From Chitinophagales bacterium (GTDB lineage: Bacteria; Bacteroidota; Bacteroidia; Chitinophagales; Saprospiraceae), in the NCBI GenBank assembly GCA_017303475.1, contig JAFLBO010000013.1:1-64000 (forward strand): DNA of 64,000 nt, given 5' to 3'. Below, piece by piece: positions 22,848 to 31,195 of this stretch (position 1 is its first letter; each line of letters opens with the position of its first letter). The notes under the pieces were generated by a model that worked only from the letters and a program-made list of their open reading frames with translations, made no database searches and was not told the origin of the DNA. A program made the translations under genes and the position numbers.

Positions 22848-23094
22848 AGTTGAATGTCCAATAAACAATGTCCAATATCCAATGTCCAATATCCAATGTC
22901 CAATATCCAAGTGGGGCGGGTGTCTGGCGTCAGCACATTTGTTTGATGGTCCTCGCCTGAATGGCGAAAATGCACGTCAGCCACTCGCCATTCAGGCGAG
23001 TAAAACCAAACAAATGTGCTGACGCCAGACACCCGCCCCACTTGGATATTGGACATTGGATATTGGACATTGGATATTGGACATTGGACATTCC
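22848..23094. repeat. Nested palindromic island, TGTCCAATATCCA arms, 80-bp perfect inverted repeat
   Basis: 22866-22945 is exactly complementary to 23007-23086 (80 bp). The outer ~45 bp are alternating TGTCCAA and TATCCAA units; the inner 35 bp are unique (GTGGGGCGGGTGTCTGGC, then GTCAGCACATTTGTTTG). The 61-nt spacer contains a third palindrome: 22952-22967 (CTCGCCTGAATGGCGA) pairs with 22985-23000. The island runs from the lpdA stop to the cyclase start and occupies the whole gap. Confidence 0.95.
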
Positions 23095-24501
23095 CTAGGA
23101 ATGTATCGGTCTGTTTGCCGTAGCAGCCAGACACGCTTCTTTGAACGCTTCGGTGTAGGTCGGGTGTGCATGGCTCATGCGGGCGGCATCTTCGGCGCTG
23201 GCGCGGAATTCCATGAGGGCTACGGCCTCGGCAATCATATCGGCGGCGCGGGCGCCAACAATGTGTACACCCAGGATTTCGTCGGTTTCCTTGTGGGCCA
23301 ACACCTTCACCATGCCGTCGAGGTCCATGCTCGCGCGGGCGCGACCGAGGGCGCGGAACGGAAATTTACCGGGTTTGTACGGTGTTCCGGCTTCTTTGAG
23401 CTGTTCTTCCGTATAGCCTACGCTGGCCACTTCCGGCCAGGTGTACACCACGCCAGGAATGAGGTTGTAATGGATATGCGGTTTCTGCCCAACCATAGTT
23501 TCGGCCACAAACACACCTTCTTCTTCGGCTTTGTGGGCCAACATGGCGCCGCGCACCACATCGCCGATGGCATAAATGCCCGGCACTGCGGTTTCGAGGT
23601 GGTCGTTCACCGGAATTCGTCCTTTTTCATCCAGGGTAATACCCACGTTTTCCAAACCGAGATTATCGGTGTATGGCCTTCTGCCAATGGCCACCAGGCA
23701 ATAATCGGCTTCCCAGCTCAGGGTTTTGGATTCATCGTCGCGACTCTGAGCCGTTACCGTCACTTTGGTTTTGGTGGCTTTTACTTCAGTAACGGCATGT
23801 CGCATGTGGAATTCCATACCCAAACCTTTGAGGGATTTGGTTAGCTCGCGACTGCAATCGTTGTCCATACCGGCAATAATGCGGTCCATGTACTCCACCA
23901 CGTGCACCTTGGTACCCAGGCGCGCGTACACGCTGCCGAGTTCCAATCCGATTACACCACCGCCAATTACGACCATGCTGGACGGTACTTTTTCTATGTG
24001 GAGTGCTTCGGTGCTGGTGATTACCCTGTTTTTATCGTAATTGAAATTAGCTGGCACGATGGGCTTGGAGCCCGTGGCTATAATGGTCCGGAGTGTTTCA
24101 ATTTCCTTGATTTCTCCGCTTTTTCCGGTGATTTTAATGCGGTTTTTGCTAACAAAAGAACCATGTCCGTTGAACACGTCAATCTTGTTTTTCTTCATCA
24201 AAAACTCCACGCCCTTGTTATTCTCCAGCACCACTTCATTCTTGCGTTTGATCATTTGCGGAAGATTCACCTTCAGGTCTTTCAGATCAATGCCATGAGT
24301 TTTGAAGGTATGATGGGCATTGTGGTAATGCTCGGAAGAATCCAACAGCGCCTTGGAAGGAATACATCCAACATTGAGGCAGGTGCCACCCAATACCGGG
24401 TAGCGTTCAATAATAGCTGTTTTTAAGCCCAACTGGGCGCATCGAATGGCAGCTACATAGCCGCCCGGTCCGGAACCAATGACAGTAACGTCGTATTGCA
24501 T
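23095..24501 (-). CDS. lpdA: Dihydrolipoamide dehydrogenase (E3)
   Basis: 468 residues from ATG 24501 (MQYDVTVIGSGPGGYVAAIRC). FAD flavoprotein that reoxidises lipoamide of the pyruvate, oxoglutarate or branched-chain complexes, or of the glycine cleavage system. Seen: N-terminal GSGPGGY FAD site, the redox motif GGTCLNVGCIPSKALL, the NAD fingerprint VVIGGGVIGLELGSVYARLG, the second FAD motif YAIGDVVRGAMLAHKAEEEG and the C-terminal catalytic AHPTYTEAFKEA. No other complex subunit is in the window. The gene is framed by two palindromic islands. Confidence 0.95.
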   Translation of the reverse strand: MQYDVTVIGSGPGGYVAAIRCAQLGLKTAIIERYPVLGGTCLNVGCIPSKALLDSSEHYHNAHHTFKTHGIDLKDLKVNLPQMIKRKNEVVLENNKGVEFLMKKNKIDVFNGHGSFVSKNRIKITGKSGEIKEIETLRTIIATGSKPIVPANFNYDKNRVITSTEALHIEKVPSSMVVIGGGVIGLELGSVYARLGTKVHVVEYMDRIIAGMDNDCSRELTKSLKGLGMEFHMRHAVTEVKATKTKVTVTAQSRDDESKTLSWEADYCLVAIGRRPYTDNLGLENVGITLDEKGRIPVNDHLETAVPGIYAIGDVVRGAMLAHKAEEEGVFVAETMVGQKPHIHYNLIPGVVYTWPEVASVGYTEEQLKEAGTPYKPGKFPFRALGRARASMDLDGMVKVLAHKETDEILGVHIVGARAADMIAEAVALMEFRASAEDAARMSHAHPTYTEAFKEACLAATANRPIHS

Positions 24502-24720
24502 TTTAGAGTGTTTGAGTGTTAGCGTGTTTAAGTGTTTGAGTGTGGGAGTTTTCAGGTTGGCGTTCTTTTTAACCACTAAGGCACTAAGGGCACTAAGGTA
24601 TTGTATAAAAAATACGCAAAAGCGCAAAATTCCGCACATCTTAGTGCCCTCAGTGCCTTAATGGTGAAAAGCCGAACGCCAACTTGAAAACTCGAACACT
24701 CCCAAACTCAAACACCCGAA
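24502..24720. repeat. Nested palindromic island, GTGTTTGAG / CACTAAGG type
   Basis: The left outer arm has TTTAGAGTGTTTGAGTG units directly before the lpdA start; the right outer arm has AAAACTCGAACACTC and CAAACTCAAACACC units. The inner arms are GTTGGCGTTC...ACCACTAAGGCACTAAGGGCACTAAGG, facing CTTAGTGCCCTCAGTGCCTTAATGGT...GAACGCCAAC around a 40-nt A+T-rich centre. Unlike most islands, this one lies between two divergent gene starts. Confidence 0.85.
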
Positions 24721-24774
24721 TCGCCGCAAAAGTACCTGTTTATCCAGCCAAACATTGAACCGGAATAAAGGTTT

Positions 24775-24805
24775 TTTGTTTTAAGTGTCAAAACATTTAA
24801 GTTTG
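24775..24805 (+). promoter_or_regulatory. Consensus promoter of the MarR gene
   Basis: TTTG (24775-24778), 19 bases, TAAGTTTG (24798-24805). Both boxes and the spacing match the Bacteroidota sigma consensus. The G of the -7 box is only 4 bases from the ATG at 24810, so the transcript should start at or next to the start codon. Confidence 0.75.
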
Positions 24806-24809
24806 CGTC

Positions 24810-25265
24810 ATGAAACTAGAGCAGGAACTTAAAAGCACCAAGCCAATGCCTGCCCGACAGCGGGCCACCCTGAATATTTTATTTACTGCCAGTTGGCTGG
24901 ATTGCACCATGACGAGGCAATTGCGACCATTTGGGCTGACGCCGCCGCAGTACAATATTTTACGTATTTTGAATGGCAGCGCCCCTAAGGGTTTATCGGT
25001 GCTGGATATCAAAAGCCGTATGCTGGACCGCAGCAGCAATGTGAGCAGACTGGTAGAAAAGCTTCGTTTGGCCGATCTGGCTGAACGGGTGCCGCACGGC
25101 AAAGACCGGCGTATGGTGGTGGTTACGATCTCTGAAAAAGGCAAAAAAATGCTTGCCGACATTGAACAGGCGCGGTTTATGGACGGCAATGAAGTAGTAG
25201 CCCCCAAATTGTCGGAAGCGGAATTGCTTGAATTGGCACATTTACTCGACAAGTTCCGCGAGTAA
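24810..25265 (+). CDS. MarR-family transcriptional regulator
   Basis: 151 residues. The winged helix-turn-helix of MarR is clear: TRQLRPFGLTPPQYNILRILNG, then the recognition part LSVLDIKSRMLDRSSNVSRLVEKLRLADLAER, and the wing GKDRRMVVVTISEKGKKML. N- and C-terminal helices (residues ~12-35 and ~125-150) form the dimer interface. The ligand is unknown. It is transcribed away from lpdA and upstream of an esterase that has its own -7 element. The start codon directly follows a consensus promoter, so the mRNA is probably leaderless; an internal ATG (MPARQRATLN, codon 13) would give a normal leader. Confidence 0.9.
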   Translation: MKLEQELKSTKPMPARQRATLNILFTASWLDCTMTRQLRPFGLTPPQYNILRILNGSAPKGLSVLDIKSRMLDRSSNVSRLVEKLRLADLAERVPHGKDRRMVVVTISEKGKKMLADIEQARFMDGNEVVAPKLSEAELLELAHLLDKFRE

Positions 25266-25281
25266 AGTCGCGTCTTTTCCG

Positions 25282-25289
25282 TACTTTTG
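25282..25289 (+). promoter_or_regulatory. Candidate -7 element for the esterase gene
   Basis: TACTTTTG, 29 bases before ATG 25319 and 16 bases after the MarR stop. The -33 box is not convincing. Confidence 0.45.
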
Positions 25290-25318
25290 CCCTCCCCATC
25301 AACCAACATCCACGCGTT

Positions 25319-26446
25319 ATGCGCAGCCATCCTTCAGCGCTCATTCCGGGCGCTACGCATGTTCATCGTATGCTAACCCTCGAGCTTTTTACCCCCGACG
25401 ACGATGCCAGGCCTGTGTTCGTCACGGGAAATTTCAATGGTTGGGTTACCCGCGACGAGCAGTTTAAAATGCACAAAGTCAAGGAAGGGTATTACCAGTA
25501 TACCTTTAAGGAAGTTCCTCCTACCATTGATCGTTTTGAATATAAATATGTGAAGGGCGGCTGGGAAGCAGAAGAACTGGCCTCTGATGGTTATCCGCCT
25601 GCCAACCGCACCATGGAATCGCCGAGAGGCAAAGTGAACGATGTGGTGCCACGCTGGAAACAGCATATTTCCGGATACGATCCGCAGTTTTACCCTGATA
25701 TACAGATTGTTTCCAAACGTTTTAATGTGCCGCAGCTCAGGCGCAGACGCCGCATTTCGGTGCTTTTGCCCTGGGATTATGCCAGCACGAACAAACGATA
25801 TCCGGTATTATACCTGCAAGACGGCCAAAACCTGTTTGAAGATACGGCGCCATTTGGCACCTGGGGTGTAGACCGCCGGCTGGCAGCCCTGGCTCAGCGA
25901 GGATTGGGCGGTTTTATTGTGGTAGCCATCGACCACGGGGGCAGTGAACGAATCCGGGAATTTTCGCCCTATGATACACCCAAATGGGGCGATGGCCTGG
26001 GACAGGAATACGCCAGTTTTCTGGCCGAAACCCTCAAACCACATATTGATTCGCATTACCGCACCTTGCCTGATCGCGCGCACACGGGCATAGGCGGGAG
26101 CAGCATGGGCGGACTCATCAGCATTTACGCCGGCATCATGTTCCCGCAGGTGTATTCCAAATTCATGATATTCTCGCCCTCGCTCTGGGCGGCGCCCAAG
26201 GTTTATTTTGAACCCGTGCGTTTTTCACCTTATTCCGACACCAAAATTTACCTTTTTGCCGGCGGCAAAGAAGGTTCGGGTATGATTCCCAATGTGTTGC
26301 GTTTTAAGGAATACATGGAAAACCACAGCGCAGGAAATAAAAATCTCCACATTAAACTCAGCACCGACCCCCAGGGTCGCCACACAGAAGATCGCTGGGG
26401 CATTGAGTTCCCTAAAGCAGCGGAGTGGCTGTATGCGGAACGATGA
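25319..26446 (+). CDS. Esterase (Fes/D-family alpha-beta hydrolase) with N-terminal CBM48-like domain
   Basis: 375 residues, no signal peptide. Residues ~18-105 resemble an AMPK/isoamylase N-terminal (CBM48-like) beta domain: VFVTGNFNGW, YYQYTFKEVP, FEYKYVKGGWE. Residues ~130-370 form an esterase-D-type alpha/beta hydrolase: YPVLYLQDGQNLFED, FIVVAIDHGG, the nucleophile elbow GGSSMGG (Ser262), YLFAGGKEGSG with the acid region, and the His near GRHTEDRW. This architecture is shared with enterochelin esterases, feruloyl esterases and phosphonate-type hydrolases; the substrate is unknown. The last two codons and stop (CGA TGA) are part of the CGATGAACGATGG array, so the C-terminal Arg is repeat-derived. 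Confidence 0.85.
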   Translation: MRSHPSALIPGATHVHRMLTLELFTPDDDARPVFVTGNFNGWVTRDEQFKMHKVKEGYYQYTFKEVPPTIDRFEYKYVKGGWEAEELASDGYPPANRTMESPRGKVNDVVPRWKQHISGYDPQFYPDIQIVSKRFNVPQLRRRRRISVLLPWDYASTNKRYPVLYLQDGQNLFEDTAPFGTWGVDRRLAALAQRGLGGFIVVAIDHGGSERIREFSPYDTPKWGDGLGQEYASFLAETLKPHIDSHYRTLPDRAHTGIGGSSMGGLISIYAGIMFPQVYSKFMIFSPSLWAAPKVYFEPVRFSPYSDTKIYLFAGGKEGSGMIPNVLRFKEYMENHSAGNKNLHIKLSTDPQGRHTEDRWGIEFPKAAEWLYAER

Positions 26447-26676
26447 ACGATGGACGATGGTGGGACGATGAACGATGGACGATGGGATTGCGTGGGAGTT
26501 TAAAATGGTTTGGGTTTTCATTTCCTGTTAAGAGGGTAACCCTTAACGAAGTGCATTGTGCGTAGCCGGGCTTGTGTAGGCCCCGAGTACTCGGGGTGAC
26601 AACCCACGTTGCTGTAAATCCCCACGCCATCCCATCGTCCATCGTCCATCGTTCATCGTCCCACCATCGTTCATCG
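26441..26676. repeat. Palindromic CGATGA island bounded by two stop codons
   Basis: The left arm starts with CGATGA (26441-26446, stop of the esterase) and continues as CGATGGACGATGG units. The right arm ends with TCATCG (26671-26676, stop of fumC on the minus strand). Inside are GGGATTGCGTGGGAGTTTA and its counterpart TAAATCCCCACGCCATCCC. Further in is a decayed half of the GTGGGTTGTCA module, GGCTTGTGTAGG, tag CCCCGAGTACTCGGGG, TGACAACCCACGT (26568-26611). The left half of the module has been replaced by unrelated sequence. Confidence 0.9.
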
Positions 26677-28086
26677 TCCCACCATGTCTTCCGGACGCAC
26701 CCAGGCGTCGAATTGCTCGGAAGTCATGTGTTTAAAATCCAGCCCCTGGAGTTCGTATTCGAGGGCGGATTCTTTGAGGGTGATGCCTTTTTTGTGGGCA
26801 TTTTGGGCAATTGCAGCCGCATTGTAGTAACCAATTTTGGTATTCAGTGCAGTCACCAACATGAGTGAGTTGTTCACGTGTTTGGCGATGTTATCGTGCA
26901 GCGGCTCAATGCCTACGGCGCATTTATCGTTGAAACTTACACAAGCCTCACCGATGAGGCGGGCGGAGTGCAGGAAATTGTAGATCATCACCGGTTTGAA
27001 CACATTCAGTTCAAAATGGCCGTTGGAGCCGCCAATGTTGATGGCTACATCGTTGCCCATTACCTGTGCGGCTACCATAGTGAGCGCTTCGCACTGGGTT
27101 GGGTTTACCTTGCCCGGCATGATGCTGGAGCCTGGCTCGTTGTCTGGAATAAAGATTTCCCCGATACCGGAGCGCGGGCCGGAAGAGAGCATCCGGATAT
27201 CGTTGGCAATTTTCATCAGGCTCACAGCTACGGTTTTCAGGGCGCCATGGGCTTCTACTATACCGTCGTGTGCGGCCAGTGATTCGAATTTATTAGGAGC
27301 CGTTACAAAAGGCAGGCCGGTGAGTGCGGCGATATGGCGCGCTACATTTTCGGAATAACCTTTCGGAGTGTTGATACCGGTACCTACCGCCGTGCCGCCG
27401 AGCGCCAGTTCAGACAGGTGTGCCAGGGAGTTGCGGATGGCGCGCAGGCCGTGGTTGAGTTGGGCTACATAACCTGAAAACTCCTGACCCAAGGTAAGCG
27501 GTGTGGCGTCCATGAAGTGCGTGCGACCAATTTTCACCACATCCATGAAAGCTTCTGATTTTGCCTGGAGGGTATCGCGCAGCTTTTCGATGCCCGGGAT
27601 GGTGGTTTCCATCAGCATGGTATAGGCTGCGATATGCATTGCCGTTGGGAAGGTGTCGTTAGACGACTGGCTTTTGTTCACATCATCGTTTGGATGAATG
27701 AATTTTTGTTCGTCGGTAAGTTGGCCACCTTTGATGACGTGAGCGCGGTAAGCTACTACTTCGTTCACGTTCATATTGCTTTGCGTGCCGGAGCCGGTTT
27801 GCCAAACAACCAGTGGAAACTGGTCGTTGAGTTTTCCGGCCAGGATTTCATCACAAACCTGTGCAATCAGATCACATTTTTCTTTGGGCAGCACACCGGC
27901 TTCAAAATTGGTGATAGCTGCTGCTTTTTTCAGGTGTGCAAATGCGCGGATGATCTCGATGGGCATCCGGTTGGTATCGCGTGCAATGTTAAAATTTTCA
28001 ATAGAGCGCTGCGTTTGTGCACCCCAATATACATGAGCCGGCACCTGTACCTTGCCCATTGTGTCTTTTTCAATACGAAAGTCCAT
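26671..28086 (-). CDS. fumC: Fumarate hydratase class II
   Basis: 471 residues. Interconverts fumarate and malate in the citric acid cycle; an iron-free homotetramer. Seen: [36 protein letters not shown], the B-site region [41 protein letters not shown] and the signature loop [15 protein letters not shown] with the catalytic Ser. The C-terminus normally ends near ...RPEDMV; here GGA CGA TGA adds GR and a stop taken from the palindromic island. The start ATG 28086 gives the usual [11 protein letters not shown]. Confidence 0.95.
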   Translation of the reverse strand: MDFRIEKDTMGKVQVPAHVYWGAQTQRSIENFNIARDTNRMPIEIIRAFAHLKKAAAITNFEAGVLPKEKCDLIAQVCDEILAGKLNDQFPLVVWQTGSGTQSNMNVNEVVAYRAHVIKGGQLTDEQKFIHPNDDVNKSQSSNDTFPTAMHIAAYTMLMETTIPGIEKLRDTLQAKSEAFMDVVKIGRTHFMDATPLTLGQEFSGYVAQLNHGLRAIRNSLAHLSELALGGTAVGTGINTPKGYSENVARHIAALTGLPFVTAPNKFESLAAHDGIVEAHGALKTVAVSLMKIANDIRMLSSGPRSGIGEIFIPDNEPGSSIMPGKVNPTQCEALTMVAAQVMGNDVAINIGGSNGHFELNVFKPVMIYNFLHSARLIGEACVSFNDKCAVGIEPLHDNIAKHVNNSLMLVTALNTKIGYYNAAAIAQNAHKKGITLKESALEYELQGLDFKHMTSEQFDAWVRPEDMVGR

Positions 28087-28117
28087 GAGTTGAATGATTG
28101 AGAGTATTTCTGGAGGA

Positions 28118-28245
28118 AACCACTAAGCCACAGAGGGCACTAAGTAAATATGAAGCAACATAGCATCTCGTCACAAACCAATGCTATTGATCCTTTGATG
28201 CCTCTTTGTGTCCTTTGTGACTTAGTGGTAAAACCGGGGACAAAG
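28118..28245. repeat. Degenerate CACTAAG palindromic island
   Basis: AACCACTAAGCCACAGAGGGCACTAAG (from 28118) faces CCTCTTTGTGTCCTTTGTGACTTAGTGGT around a ~60-nt centre. Arms have several mismatches, so this copy is older or less corrected. It lies upstream of fumC and downstream of the DUF6090 gene. Confidence 0.75.
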
Positions 28246-28268
28246 GTAAAATTTACCACGCTGCCTAT

Positions 28269-28985
28269 TCAGAACCGCCCGCTATTTAGTTCTTTTTCAA
28301 TTTGTGCAAGTTGGGTTTCCAGCACTTTTAATGCGCTGGTATACCGATCCATGGTAGCTTCGTTCAGGAAACGCACCTGCCAGACTATTTGCTGGAATGG
28401 TCGGTCTTGCAGAATTTTTTGCAATTCAGCGGGGGAGACCTCGTTGGCGCCAAGTCGCATATTTTGCATCAAATAAGGCAACAACATATTGTTATACACC
28501 TCGCTCAGGTGCATTTCGGAGGTTTGTATGGCCTCATATTCTACATCATACAAGGTGGTAATACCCAATCGGAGAGTATCGTTGGTGATGGTTTCGAGTC
28601 CGCGCGACTTAAGGGTTTCGTAGGCGGCGGTATTAGCCAGAAGGAAAGAATAGCCTATCAGCTCCGAGATACGGCTGGCCAGGCTGTCGCGCGGAATTTG
28701 TGTTTGGCTGAGGTATTGGAGCAGGGTGGCTGCATTGTACACCCGGTAATCGTAGCCCTGGATGGTCTCTTTCAGGTCTTTTCTATCCTGTTGCAATCCG
28801 GCTTTAATTTCGAGCAGGGTTTTTTGTTCGATTTCGCGCTTTTTGCGATTTTCATCGAGGTTATTAATCCACAGAGCCAGGAGGATGCCCAGGGTGGTAA
28901 AACCAATTTTTTCTGCCGGAGATTTCAGTTTTTGCAACAGCGGCGATATTTGCCACTTGTTTGTTTTTTTGTTTTTCGACTTCAT
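28269..28985 (-). CDS. DUF6090 family protein
   Basis: 238 residues from ATG 28985 (MKSKNKKTNKWQISPLLQK); longer starts run through the promoter of the divergent regulator and are rejected. One N-terminal membrane helix (~32-48, FTTLGILLALWINNLDENR), then a long helical periplasmic or cytoplasmic part with coiled-coil character (EQKTLLEIKAGLQQDRKDLKETIQGYDYRVYNAATLLQYL; C-terminal LKVLETQLAQIEKELN). This matches the Bacteroidota-specific DUF6090 family, of unknown function. It is divergent from the NarL-type regulator, with 112 bases shared. Confidence 0.8.
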   Translation of the reverse strand: MKSKNKKTNKWQISPLLQKLKSPAEKIGFTTLGILLALWINNLDENRKKREIEQKTLLEIKAGLQQDRKDLKETIQGYDYRVYNAATLLQYLSQTQIPRDSLASRISELIGYSFLLANTAAYETLKSRGLETITNDTLRLGITTLYDVEYEAIQTSEMHLSEVYNNMLLPYLMQNMRLGANEVSPAELQKILQDRPFQQIVWQVRFLNEATMDRYTSALKVLETQLAQIEKELNSGRF

Positions 28986-29045
28986 GGACCAAAGATGCGG
29001 CAAGGCTGTGGATAAATTGCAGAGGATTGAATCAGGATAATGCTG

Positions 29046-29053
29046 TATTTTTG
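29046..29053 (+). promoter_or_regulatory. Candidate -7 element for the response regulator
   Basis: TATTTTTG, 44 bases before ATG 29098. A TTG at 29027-29029 is 16 bases upstream, slightly short spacing. Confidence 0.45.
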
Positions 29054-29097
29054 ACCCTACACCTCCCAGCACTGACCAAACGTCCAATACAACGCCC

Positions 29098-29745
29098 ATG
29101 ATCCGTATTTTTATTGCCGACGACCATGTCATGTTTGCCGAAGGGGTTGAGAGCCTGCTGGTTGGTGAAGCAGATTTTACCTTAATCGGCAAAGCCACCA
29201 CCGCCGCAGAAACCCTGCGCAAAGTACAGCAGGACCCACCTGATGTACTTTTGCTGGACATCAATTTACCGGATCAATCCGGTCTTGAGGTGTGCAAACA
29301 ACTTCGGGAGGAGTTGCCAGAACTGAAAATTTTGGTTTTATCGATGGTGAGCGAGGAGAGTTATATTTCAGCCATGTTGGGTCTGGGCGCGCAAGGGTAT
29401 GTGTTAAAAAACACCGGAAAAGCCGAGCTTTGTCATGCTATTAGGACCCTTACCGCCGGAAAAACCTATTTCAGCAAAGAAGTAACTGATGCGGTTATGC
29501 GCGGGCTCATGCACCAGCGCGCTGGCGCGAATGCGCCCAAGGAACCACCCAAGATCAGTCGGCGCGAGAAAGAAGTGTTGCATCTGATCATGGACGAGCG
29601 CACCACGCCTGAAATAGCTTCTCAATTGTTTTTGTCGGAAAAAACGGTAGAAAGTCACCGTGCGGCCTTATTAGCCAAACTCGGCGCCCGCAACACCGCC
29701 GGGCTGGTTAAGGCAGCCTTGCAATGGAAGTTGCTCGAGGAGTGA
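29098..29745 (+). CDS. NarL/LuxR-family response regulator
   Basis: 215 residues. Receiver domain ~1-120: acidic pair IADDHVMFAEG, phosphoacceptor Asp in DVLLLDINLPDQSG, conserved Ser/Thr in LVLSMVSEE and Lys in YVLKNTGKAEL. The linker is Ala/Pro-rich. The LuxR helix-turn-helix is at ~150-212: SRREKEVLHLIMDERTTPEIASQLFLSEKTVESHRAALLAKLGARNTAGLVKAAL. The sensor kinase is not adjacent, so it is an orphan regulator; the neighbouring DUF6090 and AlkB genes are possible targets. The final codon and TGA stop belong to a TTTTTGAGTGTTTGAG array. Confidence 0.95.
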   Translation: MIRIFIADDHVMFAEGVESLLVGEADFTLIGKATTAAETLRKVQQDPPDVLLLDINLPDQSGLEVCKQLREELPELKILVLSMVSEESYISAMLGLGAQGYVLKNTGKAELCHAIRTLTAGKTYFSKEVTDAVMRGLMHQRAGANAPKEPPKISRREKEVLHLIMDERTTPEIASQLFLSEKTVESHRAALLAKLGARNTAGLVKAALQWKLLEE

Positions 29746-30010
29746 GTTTTTGAGTGTTTGAGTGTTTGAGTTTTTGAGTTTTTGAGTTTTCGAGTTTTTG
29801 AGTTTTCGAGTTGGCGTTCGGTTTTACACCACTAAGGCACTGAGGGCACTAAGGTCCTAAGGTGCTTTAGTTCCAGAATAATGAGAAATCATATGGTTAT
29901 TTATAAGAAAAAAGTCCAAATCACCACTCTTCTTAGTGCCCTCAGTGCCTTAGTGGTGTAAAACCGAACGCCAACTCAAACACTCGAAAACTCGAAAACT
30001 CAAACACTCT
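29743..30010. repeat. Nested palindromic island, TTTTTGAG outer / CACTAAGG inner, 46-bp perfect core
   Basis: 29808-29853 is exactly complementary to 29932-29977 (46 bp: GAGTTGGCGTTCGG, TTTTACACC, ACTAAGGCACTGAGGGCACTAAG). Outer arms: TTTTTGAG/TTTTCGAG units on the left, CTCGAAAA/CTCAAACA units on the right. The 78-nt centre is A+T-rich with no gene. The array begins with the TGA stop of the response regulator and ends 6 bases before the AlkB ATG. Confidence 0.92.
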
Positions 30011-30015
30011 ACCCC

Positions 30016-31062
30016 ATGCGCGATTTAAAATACCTCGCAGCTTATCTTGTTCCGGTCAGTGCCATGATCGGGCTGTATGCCCGGGAGGGGTGGTCGTGGC
30101 TGACATTGATACTGGTATTTGGTATTTTGCCGGCAGTGGAGTTATTTACACCAAAATCCACTGAAAATGTGCCTGAAACGCAGGAAGAAGAGCGCTCCAG
30201 GCGCTGGATGTTTGATGTGTTGTTATATTTGAATGCGCCTTTATTATTCGGTATAACGGGTTGGTATTTGTGGGTGGTAGCATTTCAGGACATTTCCTGG
30301 GCAGAGATGCTGGGGCTTACTTTGTCGACAGGTATTGTTGCCGGCGCCAATGGGATTAATGTGGCGCATGAACTTGGACACCGGACGCGCAAGGGAGAAC
30401 AATGGCTGGCTCAATTGATGTTGATTCCTACGCTGTATCAGCATTTTTTTGTGGAGCACAACCGTGGGCACCACAAAAATGTAGCCACAGATGCCGATCC
30501 TGCCTCAGCCCGCCGCGGCGAATGGGTGTTTACTTTTTGGTTCCGATCCATTACCGGAGGTTGGCAAAACGCCTGGAAACTGGAAAAAGAACGTTTAGCC
30601 AAATCAGGTCAACAAATCCTGAGCCGGGATAACGCCATGATGCGCTATATGGTTTGTCAGAGCATTTGGCTGTTGGGCATTACTTATTTTTTTGGCGTAA
30701 AAGGGTTGCTGGGCAGCCTAGGAGTAGCGCTTATTGGGGTTTTACTGCTTGAAACCGTCAATTACATTGAGCATTATGGTCTGCGCAGAGCCATTTTGCC
30801 CTCCGGAAGACCAGAGCCGGTATCACCCAGACACTCCTGGAACAGCGATCACGAACTTGGACGTATCTTCCTGTACGAATTAACCCGCCACAGCGATCAC
30901 CATTACAAGGCAACCCGAAAATATCAGGTTTTGCGGCATATGGACGAAAGTCCGCAATTGCCCTTTGGGTATCCGGCGAGTATTGTATTATCTTTATTGC
31001 CGCCTGTTTGGTTTAGGGTAATGGATGGCAGAGTTCACCGCGAAGAGCCTGCTTACCACTAA
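30016..31062 (+). CDS. alkB: Alkane 1-monooxygenase-type membrane hydroxylase
   Basis: 348 residues, integral membrane diiron hydroxylase. All four histidine clusters are present: HELGH (118-122), EHNRGHHKN (from 147), NYIEHYGL and LTRHSDHHY. About six membrane helices surround them. The C-terminus is short of rubredoxin. It should oxidise terminal methyl groups of medium-chain alkanes or fatty acyl chains with an external rubredoxin or ferredoxin; related xylene and fatty-acid hydroxylases cannot be excluded. No rubredoxin or alkane-transport gene is nearby. The last codons and stop (CAC TAA) are the first CACTAAG unit of the following island. Confidence 0.88.
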   Translation: MRDLKYLAAYLVPVSAMIGLYAREGWSWLTLILVFGILPAVELFTPKSTENVPETQEEERSRRWMFDVLLYLNAPLLFGITGWYLWVVAFQDISWAEMLGLTLSTGIVAGANGINVAHELGHRTRKGEQWLAQLMLIPTLYQHFFVEHNRGHHKNVATDADPASARRGEWVFTFWFRSITGGWQNAWKLEKERLAKSGQQILSRDNAMMRYMVCQSIWLLGITYFFGVKGLLGSLGVALIGVLLLETVNYIEHYGLRRAILPSGRPEPVSPRHSWNSDHELGRIFLYELTRHSDHHYKATRKYQVLRHMDESPQLPFGYPASIVLSLLPPVWFRVMDGRVHREEPAYH

Positions 31063-31195
31063 GTCACTTAGAACACTAAGGTAAATACACTTAGTGCCCT
31101 TAGTGACTTAGTGGTAAAAAGGGGTTAACCTCCAACCCCATCCCCAGCCGCACGCCAACTCAAACACTCAAATACACAGTAACTCAAACACTCAT
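31055..31195. repeat. Palindromic island, CACTAAG inner arms
   Basis: TTACCACTAAGTCACTTAG and AACACTAAG (31055-31082) face CTTAGTGCCCTTAGTGACTTAGTGGTAA (31090-31117) across ~8 bases. On the right CAACTCAAACACTC and GTAACTCAAACACTC units (to ~31195) form an outer arm whose left partner is missing, because the left arm runs directly into the alkB stop codon. 31196-31320 holds the leader of the next gene, with no clear promoter (best GAATTTTG near 31264). Confidence 0.85.

Noticed and set aside
22848..22910. N-terminal extension of the cyclase gene
   Set aside because: The extra residues (DIGHWILDIGYW type) are translated TGTCCAATATCCA repeats.
28986..29264. N-terminal extension of the DUF6090 protein
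   Set aside because: It overlaps the start and receiver-domain coding region of the divergent response regulator.
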